8,606 bases of DNA from Minisyncoccota bacterium (GTDB taxonomy: Bacteria > Patescibacteriota > Minisyncoccia > Phycocordibacterales > GCA-2747955), in the NCBI GenBank assembly GCA_023143935.1, contig JAGLGQ010000011.1, positions 1 through 8,606 on the forward strand. Reading direction: 5' to 3'. The number at the start of each line of letters is the position of its first letter. Positions within the stretch are counted from its first letter, which is position 1. The notes under the pieces were generated by a model. That model had not been told where the DNA came from. It saw only the letters and a program-made list of their open reading frames with translations, and did no database searches. The position numbers and the translations under genes are program-made. Positions 1-6,226 of this stretch are shown piece after piece.

Positions 1-1028
1 GATTCTAAATTAAAATTATATTTTTTTAAATTTTCTTCTACCCTATCTTTTTGATTTAAAAATATTTCCCTTTTTCTTTCTTCGGTTTCCACAAATAATT
101 CATTTCTAATAAAATTTTTTTGTAAAATATTTTTTTTTTGTTCTACTTCATTTTTTTCAAAATTTATTTTTTCTATTTTTTTACTCTTATCTGAATCTGA
201 TTCGTTTTTATTTAAATTTTCATTTTCTTTAAGTTCTTTTTTTCTTAAATTTATCTTTTCTACAATTTCTTCCCTATCCTTATTTTGTTTAAAAAGTTTT
301 TCTTCTACATCTTTAATTTGATTTTTAACCTGAACTTTATTTGAAAAAAACAAAGAATAAAGATGTTTTAATTCTTCTCTCATTTCTTTTGCTTTTTTAA
401 TCTTTTCAACTTCTTTCTCTAAAAAACGAATACGCGGAGCATTAACTTTTTCCCTTGTTTTAGCTTCTTTTATGTTTTCTTCTGTCTTTTGAAGTTTCCT
501 TTCAGCTTCTGATTTTCGTAATACGAATGCTTTAAGCCCCAAAGCTTCTTCTATTACAATTTTTCTATCTTTTGGTGAAATAGCTAATATTTTATCCGCT
601 TCCCCCTGAGAAATGATGTGGTGCCCTGTAGAACCTATATTGGCACCGCCTAATAGTTCTATAACATCTTTTGCTCTTACTTTAGACCCGTTTATTAAAT
701 ATTCATTGTTTCCGTCCCTAAAAACGACCCTTTCAATTACAACTTCATCATAATCAATATTTAAAGTTTTATCTGAATTGTCAAAAATTACTTTTACAGA
801 TCCCCTATTCATTTGTCCTTTTTTTCCCGTAAAAATTAAATCCTCACCCCTTTTTCCTCTCATATTTTTCATACTTTGTTCACCCAAAACAAAACGGAAA
901 GCTTCTGCAACATTTGATTTACCAGAACCATTTGGACCAACAATGGCTGAGATTTTTGATTTAAAATCTAAATTAGTTTTTTGAGCAAAAGATTTAAAAC
1001 CATTTATATACAAGCTTTTCAAATACAT
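1..1028 (-). CDS. smc: Chromosome segregation ATPase SMC, N-terminal part (3' end beyond window)
   Basis: SMC is the ATPase of the bacterial condensin complex; its dimer entraps and organises chromosomal DNA. The visible 342 residues begin MYLKSLYING and carry the N-terminal ABC head: Walker A GPNGSGKS at residues 31-38, the LGEQS...MRG segment near 48-58, and ISQGEAD at 139-145 (equivalent to the usual IGQGxxD of SMC heads). From about residue 170 the sequence becomes a Lys/Glu-rich coiled-coil arm that continues off the left edge, so the hinge, second arm, ABC signature and Walker B are not seen. SMC proteins are usually 1,100-1,200 residues, so roughly the first third is present. The ATG at 1028 is chosen because MYLKxLxIxGFKSF is the classical SMC start and an extended -10 box sits 7 nt upstream. 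The gene is divergent from ftsW. EALG replaces the more common EAAG after the Q-loop region. Identification is secure. Confidence 0.96.
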   Translation of the reverse strand, partial: MYLKSLYINGFKSFAQKTNLDFKSKISAIVGPNGSGKSNVAEAFRFVLGEQSMKNMRGKRGEDLIFTGKKGQMNRGSVKVIFDNSDKTLNIDYDEVVIERVVFRDGNNEYLINGSKVRAKDVIELLGGANIGSTGHHIISQGEADKILAISPKDRKIVIEEALGLKAFVLRKSEAERKLQKTEENIKEAKTREKVNAPRIRFLEKEVEKIKKAKEMREELKHLYSLFFSNKVQVKNQIKDVEEKLFKQNKDREEIVEKINLRKKELKENENLNKNESDSDKSKKIEKINFEKNEVEQKKNILQKNFIRNELFVETEERKREIFLNQKDRVEENLKKYNFNLE

Positions 1029-1035
1029 TGAAAGT

Positions 1036-1044
1036 ATTTTAACA
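1036..1044 (-). promoter_or_regulatory. Extended -10 promoter of smc, leaderless type
   Basis: Read on the minus strand this is TGTTAAAAT, an extended -10 element (TG, one base, TAAAAT). It is followed by 7 nt (ACTTTCA) and then the smc ATG, so the predicted transcription start falls at the start codon. No convincing -35 box lies 17 nt upstream, which is tolerable for extended -10 promoters. No Shine-Dalgarno sequence is present. Confidence 0.6.
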
Positions 1045-1045
1045 T

Positions 1046-1062
1046 GTTTTGTTTTACAAAAC
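1046..1062. promoter_or_regulatory. 17-bp dyad between the divergent smc and ftsW promoters
   Basis: Perfect inverted repeat with 7-bp arms: GTTTTGT, TTT, ACAAAAC. It lies just upstream of the smc -10 box, where the -35 region would be, and between the two divergent promoters, so it could be an operator. It is AT-rich and short, and such dyads arise by chance in this base composition, so the regulatory reading is weak. Confidence 0.25.
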
Positions 1063-1101
1063 TATTTTTGTATTATAAAAAATATTTTGAAAAAAATGTT
1101 A

Positions 1102-1110
1102 TGCTATAAT
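1102..1110 (+). promoter_or_regulatory. Extended -10 promoter of ftsW, leaderless type
   Basis: TGCTATAAT is a perfect extended -10 element. It ends 6 nt before the ATG at 1117, which puts the predicted transcription start at or next to the A of the start codon. In-frame start codons further upstream (TTG 1087, ATG 1096) lie upstream of this box and would not be transcribed from it. This both marks the promoter and decides the start. Confidence 0.7.
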
Positions 1111-1116
1111 TTCATT

Positions 1117-2211
1117 ATGTTTAAAAAACTAGATAAAGGTATTTTATATATGACTTTTATAATGATTTTTGTAGGAATAATAATTTTTTTTTCTGCGTCA
1201 TTATCTGGTCTAGAAAATACTGATTTTTTTGCCTCTATTTTTTTAAAACAAATTGTTGCTATTTTTTTGGGACTTGCAATTTTTTTCTTTTTAATTAAAA
1301 CAAAGTCATTTTCTTCTCAAAGTTTACGAAAATATTCTGTATATATTTTTTTTGTAACTGCAATAATTCAATTATTAGTTTTAGTTCCAAATATAGGTTT
1401 AGAATATAAGGGGGCGATGAGATGGATAGACTTGGGTGTTATTTCTATACAACCATCTGAATTTTTCAAATATTCTTTAATTATTTTTTTCTCTGCTGTT
1501 ATAGCCACACGGGGTGAAAAACTAAAAAAATTTAAAAATTTTTTAATTTTAGGAACAATATTTACTTTACCCGTATCTGCATTTTTTATATATATACATG
1601 ACTTTGGAACACTGATGTCAATATTACTCGCTTATTTTATTATATTATTATTGTCTGCAAATAAAAATTGGCATTTATTTCTTGTAACACTTATTGGTGG
1701 GATATCAATAGGATTTTTGGCTTATAATTTTGTACCCTATGCTCAACATCGAATTGATAATTTTTTGTCACAAAATAAAATAGAACAAGCTAGTTATCAT
1801 AATAAACAGATGATTTATACAATTGGAGCTGGGCAAATTACAGGGAGAGGTTATGGGGCGTCTTTACAAAAATATTCTGGATTAATTCCAGAACCATTGG
1901 GAGATAGTATTTTTCCAATATACGCAGAAGAGGTTGGTTTTGTGGGGTCTGTAATACTTATAATATTATTTTTTTTCTTATCTTTTTTTATTTTTATAAG
2001 TGCAAAAAAAAGAAAAAATTCATTCGAAAAAATGACCATGGCTGGATTAGGAACTTTGATTATTTTTCCTATTTTTTATAATATTTCGGCATCAATGAGT
2101 TTGGTACCGTTAAGTGGTATGCCCATTACCTTTATATCAAAAGGTGGAACTGCTATATTTTCAGCAATTGTGATTATGGGATTACTTTTGAGAATTAGCA
2201 GGGAGCGATAG
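1117..2211 (+). CDS. ftsW: SEDS-family peptidoglycan glycosyltransferase, FtsW/RodA type
   Basis: SEDS proteins polymerise lipid II into glycan strands in the cytoplasmic membrane together with a class B penicillin-binding protein; FtsW serves division and RodA elongation. The 364-residue product is hydrophobic throughout, with about ten predicted helices. Family motifs in order: MRWIDLGxxxIQPSEFFK at 101-118, HDFGT at 161-165 (usual QPDxGT), GRGYGASLQKYSGLIPEP at 243-260, GDSIF at 262-266 with the conserved catalytic Asp at 263, EEVGFVG at 271-277, and the C-terminal PLSGMPITFISKGGT at 331-345. The last motif usually reads PFxSYGGSS, so SKGGT is a divergent form. The length matches the family (360-400). 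ATG 1117 is preferred over upstream in-frame codons because the -10 box lies between them. The IPEP-GDSIF segment resembles proteins named FtsW in Parcubacteria, but FtsW and RodA cannot be told apart firmly here. Confidence 0.93.
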   Translation: MFKKLDKGILYMTFIMIFVGIIIFFSASLSGLENTDFFASIFLKQIVAIFLGLAIFFFLIKTKSFSSQSLRKYSVYIFFVTAIIQLLVLVPNIGLEYKGAMRWIDLGVISIQPSEFFKYSLIIFFSAVIATRGEKLKKFKNFLILGTIFTLPVSAFFIYIHDFGTLMSILLAYFIILLLSANKNWHLFLVTLIGGISIGFLAYNFVPYAQHRIDNFLSQNKIEQASYHNKQMIYTIGAGQITGRGYGASLQKYSGLIPEPLGDSIFPIYAEEVGFVGSVILIILFFFLSFFIFISAKKRKNSFEKMTMAGLGTLIIFPIFYNISASMSLVPLSGMPITFISKGGTAIFSAIVIMGLLLRISRER

Positions 2212-2221
2212 TTATTTTTTT

Positions 2222-2258
2222 AAAAAAAAACATTGTTACGTAACATGCTACGTAACAA
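2222..2258 (-). terminator. Hairpin terminator in the convergent gap
   Basis: Inverted repeat with 10-bp arms, TTGTTACGTA (2233-2242) and TACGTAACAA (2249-2258), and a 6-nt loop. On the minus strand the hairpin is followed by TG and nine T residues (2230-2222), the layout of an intrinsic terminator for the anchored-protein gene that ends at 2327. On the plus strand the same hairpin follows the ftsW stop but has only a poor U tail (ATATTT), so it may stop ftsW transcripts less efficiently. The left arm also contains the perfect 10-bp palindrome GTTACGTAAC. Confidence 0.65.
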
Positions 2259-2266
2259 ATATTTCA

Positions 2267-2310
2267 AAACTCTCAGCAAACTCTCAGCAAACTCTCAGCA
2301 AACTCTCACG
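2267..2310. repeat. Four tandem copies of an 11-bp repeat
   Basis: Unit AAACTCTCAGC is repeated head to tail at 2267-2277, 2278-2288, 2289-2299 and 2300-2310. The first three copies are identical and the last ends CACG instead of CAGC. It is noncoding, lies between the convergent ftsW and anchored-protein genes, and starts 16 bp past the stop of the latter. On the minus strand it would be in that gene's 3' untranslated region, before the terminator hairpin. It is too short and spacer-free for CRISPR. The function is unknown; slippage-generated satellite and helically phased protein-binding sites are both possible. Confidence 0.9.
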
Positions 2311-2326
2311 CTTGTTAAATTCTATT

Positions 2327-3697
2327 TTAATATTTTTTATCTTGAATTTGTTTTAAATCAATGGACCAATAAAAATCTGTTTTTTTATCTTTAAAATATA
2401 AAAATCTTTCAGTTGAATCTAATTTTAAATCTATCATATCAAATAATTCTTCTTGCGTTTCTGGAATAAAAATATATTCTTCACTTCCACTTTTTGTATT
2501 TATTTTTCTAACTTCATCTGAAAAATAATTTTTACCTTTATACCACGAATCCGGCTGGTTTTTATCTAAATAATTAGGAATAGCGCAGAAAACATGAATA
2601 TTATCCTTAGACCATACACATTTCTCTACTAAAGTTTTTGAATCGTATACATATTTACTTTTATTTATAGTATCGATAGTAAATAATTTTATTGTGTTGT
2701 TAGTATCAACAAAACCAGAATACAAAACTTTTGATAAATTATCATTTGGTAATCCCACACCACCCACAATTGAAGTATCAATTAAACTCATTGTGTTATT
2801 TTTTAAATTTAAATTGAAAAATACTGAATCTGCATCTTTAGATGCCTTTGTGGATAGAAATATATTATCTGGATGATACCAATTAATATTAAATTCTTCA
2901 ATGGGATTACTAAAAACTTCTTTTTTATTATTACCATTTCTGTCACTCGTATAACCTTTTATGCCTTGCACATCATCAACTAAATAAAATAATTGATTTG
3001 AATTTTCCAATAAACTAATTTGTTTTATGTTATCTGATAGAAATATACCCTGAAATTTTTTTTGATTAACACTAAAAGCTCTTTCTTCTTCACTTTGACT
3101 TTCTATTTCTTCTGCGGTTTTTTCGGATAAATTAATAGCATAAGTTTTTAAAATATTAAAATTATTATTATATCTAATTATAAAATTATCTTTATCAAAA
3201 AATTTTGCTTCAAAAATTTTTGGTATAGTTATATTAGAAATTCTAGTAACTTTTGGAGTAAAATTATAAGTTTGATAAACATGATTGTTTTTCATATCTA
3301 CATATCTTATTTCATAATGTTTTTCTTCTAATTCTAAAATATTATCCCCCTTTCTATTAATATTTAAATCGAAAATTTCCGTTCTTAAAAGCGGTTGTAT
3401 AAACGCTCCCGCAGATGGAGTATTAGAAATTTGCCTTAACGCTGGCATTTTATATTTTTTTTCTTCTGGTTTAAGAAGGTCATCATTCTTAGTATCACTT
3501 GACTCATTATCAATAATTATTTCATCATCATCTGTAAACATATCTCCAAAAGGCATCAAAGAAAAAAAGGATGGACTTTCTCCTAATTCATCTTTTGTAT
3601 TATCTGTTACTGGGTCATAAAAATACCAAAATAAAAAAGCAAAAAAAATTGCAAAAAACGTTATTAAAATTATTTTAACTATAGTAAATCTTTTCAT
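2327..3697 (-). CDS. Membrane-anchored extracytoplasmic protein, probable beta-propeller, unknown function
   Basis: The 456-residue product starts MKRFTIVKII with one strongly hydrophobic helix (about residues 6-27) that should act as an uncleaved signal anchor, leaving the rest outside the membrane. An acidic, low-complexity linker follows (about 30-80). The remaining 370 residues contain repeated short beta-rich segments with Asn/Asp turns, such as NFIIRYNNNF, QLFYLVDD, SVFFNLNLKN, KVLYSGFVD and RFLYFKDKK, spaced like blades of a WD40-like or TolB-like propeller; this is inference from pattern. Two cysteines (360 and 371, in EKCVWSKDNIHVFCAIP) could form a disulfide, followed by DSWYKGKNYFSD. 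I recall similar proteins beside pilus genes in Parcubacteria but cannot verify this. It lies directly downstream of pilB on the same strand, with its own promoter, so an envelope or pilus-related role is plausible. No catalytic motif is seen. Confidence 0.85.
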   Translation of the reverse strand: MKRFTIVKIILITFFAIFFAFLFWYFYDPVTDNTKDELGESPSFFSLMPFGDMFTDDDEIIIDNESSDTKNDDLLKPEEKKYKMPALRQISNTPSAGAFIQPLLRTEIFDLNINRKGDNILELEEKHYEIRYVDMKNNHVYQTYNFTPKVTRISNITIPKIFEAKFFDKDNFIIRYNNNFNILKTYAINLSEKTAEEIESQSEEERAFSVNQKKFQGIFLSDNIKQISLLENSNQLFYLVDDVQGIKGYTSDRNGNNKKEVFSNPIEEFNINWYHPDNIFLSTKASKDADSVFFNLNLKNNTMSLIDTSIVGGVGLPNDNLSKVLYSGFVDTNNTIKLFTIDTINKSKYVYDSKTLVEKCVWSKDNIHVFCAIPNYLDKNQPDSWYKGKNYFSDEVRKINTKSGSEEYIFIPETQEELFDMIDLKLDSTERFLYFKDKKTDFYWSIDLKQIQDKKY

Positions 3698-3705
3698 TGA
3701 ATATG

Positions 3706-3714
3706 ATTATAACA
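3706..3714 (-). promoter_or_regulatory. Extended -10 promoter of the anchored-protein gene, leaderless type
   Basis: On the minus strand this reads TGTTATAAT, a perfect extended -10 element, followed by 8 nt (CATATTCA) and the ATG at 3697. The transcript should therefore start within a base or two of the start codon. No Shine-Dalgarno sequence and no strong -35 box are visible. It makes this gene transcribable independently of pilB. Confidence 0.65.
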
Positions 3715-3717
3715 AAC

Positions 3718-3766
3718 AAAAAAAAAAAGTAAAAAACTTTTTTAAATATATACTCGGAAAATCCGA
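3718..3766 (-). terminator. Possible terminator downstream of pilB
   Basis: Minus-strand order after the pilB stop: a small GC-containing hairpin (TCGGA, 3-nt loop, TCCGA; 3766-3754), then an A/T hairpin AAAAAAGT, 5-nt loop, ACTTTTTT (3743-3723), running into an 11-base T tract (3728-3718). The T tract and position just before the next promoter fit an intrinsic terminator, but the stems are weak, so read-through into the next gene is likely. Confidence 0.45.
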
Positions 3767-3791
3767 TTTCCCAAAAAACCTTTTAAAAATT

Positions 3792-5477
3792 TTATAATTC
3801 TATAACTCTACTAATTTCACCATAAGATGTTTCCCCTTTAATAATTTTTAAAATTCCATCTTGTTTTAATGTTAAAATTCCCTGATGTCTTGTATTAGCA
3901 ACTATTTCCCTTTCAGTTGGTTTTGTCTTTAATAGCTCTTCCAACTGTTTATCTACTAAAATAGCTTCCACTACTGCGACTCTACCCTTAAAACCAACCC
4001 CATTACATTTATCACAACCCACAGCTTCATAAATATCATATTTTTGATTTTTGTCTATATATTTTTCTTTATTTTCTATTGAACCAAAAATTTTTTTTAT
4101 TTTATCTTCTTTTTTCTGATTTTTCTTCATTGTAAAATCTACCACCTTTTTACAATGTGGACATAATTTTCTAACTAAACGTTGAGCTATTACAATTTCA
4201 ATTGCAGTGGATAAAATTTTTGGATCAATACCTAAATCTAAAAATCTTGGAAAAGCACCCGCCGCTGAATTCGTATGAAGAGTAGAAAAAACTAGATGAC
4301 CAGTTAAAGCAGAATTTACAGCCACAGAAGCTGTTTCCGAATCCCTAATCTCACCAACCATTAATACATCTGGATCTTGCCTAAGTGCCGCCCTTAATCC
4401 TGTTAAAAAAGTATAACCTTTTTCTTTATTAATTTGTGTTTGAGTAATACCTTTTATGTGGTATTCAATAGGGTCTTCTATAGTAACAATTTTAATAGTC
4501 GGGGAAAGAATTTTTTTTAACAAAGCAAAAAGTGTGGTGGATTTACCAGACCCAGTAGGTCCAGTATTTATAATCATACCGTTCGGTTTCTTTATTGAAT
4601 TTAAAAGAATTTCTAAAAAATATTTTGACATCCCTAAATCTTCAAGTGGTACTGCGATAGAAGATGGATCTAAAATTCTCATCACAATAGATTCTCCATA
4701 AGCATCTGGCAATGTGGATGTTCTAATTTCTAAATCTTTTTCCATCATTTTAATAGTAAATCTACCATCTTGGGCATTATTACGAATATTTATTTTTAAA
4801 CCTGCTGTAAGTTTAATTCTAGATAAAATACGATGATAAGTTTCTAAATCAAAAGTAACTACTGTGGTTAAAATACCGTCAAGACGAAAACGCACTCTAG
4901 TATTTTTTTTGGATGTTTCTATATGTACATCAGATGCTTCTAATGCATAAGCTGAATATAAAATTAATTCTATAATTTTTGAAATTCTATAGGCCTTAAC
5001 GGAATGAATAGCTTCTGTAATTATATTTTTTGCATCATTTAAAGTTTCAATTTGTTTTAAAAGATCTCCCATATCTGCTGATGAAATATCTATAACTCCT
5101 TTTTCAGTTTTAACAGCATAAGATATATCTCCATATCTAGACCACGACTTTTCTAAAGACTTTTTTGAAACCATAAATAACTCAACCTTGTATTTTTTAT
5201 CTTTTAAACGAACAGTTTCTTCCTGTACTAAATCTGGCAATGGAGATGCCACTGCAACAGATAGCTTACGTCCTATCATGTCAAAAACTGCCATTTTAGC
5301 CAACCTTGCCCTATCTTCTGGAATTATTCTTAAAGCATCTGTATTTATAGGAATCAAAGATAAATCTATATATTTAATTCCATATTTATTTGCATAAACC
5401 TCAACCATAGTTTCTTCGCTTTGTTGTCTAAGTTTTTTCAACCTCTGAATATGTTTAGCTTCTTTAAATTGAATCAT
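3792..5477 (-). CDS. pilB: Type IV pilus assembly ATPase PilB / GspE family
   Basis: PilB is the hexameric cytoplasmic ATPase that powers extension of type IV pili (or, in the GspE branch, type II secretion). The 561-residue length is normal. Residues 1-130 form an N-terminal MshEN-like region. The catalytic part has EASDVHIE at 180-187, QDGRF at 236-240, Walker A GPTGSGKST at 306-314, the Asp box TIEDPIEY at 332-339, Walker B in DPDVLMVGEIRD (368-379) and the His box TGHLVFSTLHTN at 392-403. Two Cys pairs, C439/C442 (CPHC) and C488/C491 (CDKC), form the zinc-binding element typical of PilB/GspE and absent from the retraction ATPase PilT. ATG 5477 is set by a -10 box 6 nt upstream. Neighbours are a methyltransferase upstream (29-bp gap) and the anchored extracytoplasmic protein downstream. 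No pilC, pilM or pilin gene lies in the window. Confidence 0.95.
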   Translation of the reverse strand: MIQFKEAKHIQRLKKLRQQSEETMVEVYANKYGIKYIDLSLIPINTDALRIIPEDRARLAKMAVFDMIGRKLSVAVASPLPDLVQEETVRLKDKKYKVELFMVSKKSLEKSWSRYGDISYAVKTEKGVIDISSADMGDLLKQIETLNDAKNIITEAIHSVKAYRISKIIELILYSAYALEASDVHIETSKKNTRVRFRLDGILTTVVTFDLETYHRILSRIKLTAGLKINIRNNAQDGRFTIKMMEKDLEIRTSTLPDAYGESIVMRILDPSSIAVPLEDLGMSKYFLEILLNSIKKPNGMIINTGPTGSGKSTTLFALLKKILSPTIKIVTIEDPIEYHIKGITQTQINKEKGYTFLTGLRAALRQDPDVLMVGEIRDSETASVAVNSALTGHLVFSTLHTNSAAGAFPRFLDLGIDPKILSTAIEIVIAQRLVRKLCPHCKKVVDFTMKKNQKKEDKIKKIFGSIENKEKYIDKNQKYDIYEAVGCDKCNGVGFKGRVAVVEAILVDKQLEELLKTKPTEREIVANTRHQGILTLKQDGILKIIKGETSYGEISRVIEL

Positions 5478-5483
5478 AAAAAT

Positions 5484-5492
5484 ATTTTAGCA
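5484..5492 (-). promoter_or_regulatory. Extended -10 promoter of pilB, leaderless type
   Basis: On the minus strand this reads TGCTAAAAT, followed by 6 nt (ATTTTT) and the pilB ATG. It occupies most of the 29-bp gap after the methyltransferase stop. The predicted transcription start coincides with the start codon. No -35 box or Shine-Dalgarno sequence is visible. Transcription reading through from the upstream operon is also possible, because no terminator separates the genes. Confidence 0.6.
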
Positions 5493-5506
5493 TATTTTAG
5501 AAAAAA

Positions 5507-6226
5507 TTATATTTTTTTCATGTATAAAATCCAGAAATTTCTTTTGTATTTTTTATTGTCGTAGGTTGTATAATGAGTTTCTTTTTCAAATTTTAATATT
5601 TTAAATTTTGAACTGTAAAATTTTAATAAATCATTTTTTGAAAAAACTCTTTCTGAAAGCTCAAATGACGGTATTGTATAAGTATCGTATTCTTTACTGT
5701 GAAAATTTTTGAGTAAATATTTTGCATTTTTATCACCATCTTTTAAAAGACCTCTGGCAAAAAAATACCCATCTTTTTTTAAAACACGATATGTTTCACT
5801 TAAATATATTTCTCTTCCCTTTTGGTTTAATGAATTTGACGATGTAACATCTAATGCAATATCAAAAGTATCCGAAGAAATATTAAATTTAGAATCAATC
5901 GCGTTATTTATAAAATCAACTTTTCCACCCTGTATTTTAATTTCTTTTTTTGATTCTTCTTTTAGTTTATTGGCTAAAAGAATGGCATCTTGTGAAAAAT
6001 CAAAGCCTAAAACATCACATCCTTTTTTTGCTAAAAAAATTGAATTTTTACCATTACCCGAACCTAAATCTAAAATTTTTAAATTTAAAAAAGAAAAAAT
6101 TCCTGTATTTTTTTTTATATCTTTTTTTACAAAAGAAATAAACCTCAAAAAAGATTTTTGAGGTTTATCTCCCATCATTAATTTATTATTTCTATATTCT
6201 TTATTCCAAACCAATAAATTATTCAT
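5507..6226 (-). CDS. Class I SAM-dependent methyltransferase, substrate unknown
   Basis: The 239-residue product has a Rossmann-type methyltransferase fold: motif I ILDLGSGNGKNS at 51-62 binds S-adenosylmethionine, GFDFS at 74-78 holds the acidic residue that contacts the ribose, DTFDIALDVTSSNSL at 119-133 is motif IV, and YRVLKKDGYFFARG at 146-159 is motif V/VI. This pattern fits the Methyltransf_11/25 or TehB-like group, which acts on small molecules; nothing in the sequence identifies the acceptor. The C-terminal third (after about 165) is a variable region ending in a Lys-rich tail. ATG 6226 is preferred: it overlaps the BI-1 gene's stop by 8 nt (ATGAATAA), suggesting coupled translation. 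An in-frame TTG at 6235 would add three residues and is less likely. It is the third gene of the small-protein/BI-1/methyltransferase operon. Confidence 0.88.
   Translation of the reverse strand: MNNLLVWNKEYRNNKLMMGDKPQKSFLRFISFVKKDIKKNTGIFSFLNLKILDLGSGNGKNSIFLAKKGCDVLGFDFSQDAILLANKLKEESKKEIKIQGGKVDFINNAIDSKFNISSDTFDIALDVTSSNSLNQKGREIYLSETYRVLKKDGYFFARGLLKDGDKNAKYLLKNFHSKEYDTYTIPSFELSERVFSKNDLLKFYSSKFKILKFEKETHYTTYDNKKYKRNFWILYMKKI

Noticed and set aside
778..984. Plus-strand open frame opposite smc, and similar antisense frames at 1851-2039, 2694-2876, 4456-4701, 5188-5397, 5709-6161 and 7553-7747
   Set aside because: They are mirror frames of well-supported genes, with no family motif, promoter or independent coding signal.
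1087..1116. Upstream starts (TTG 1087, ATG 1096) for ftsW
   Set aside because: They lie upstream of the extended -10 box at 1102-1110 and would add residues not typical of the family. ATG 1117 fits both promoter and protein.
2267..2310. CRISPR-like array
   Set aside because: The repeats are 11 bp and contiguous, with no spacers and no cas genes nearby.
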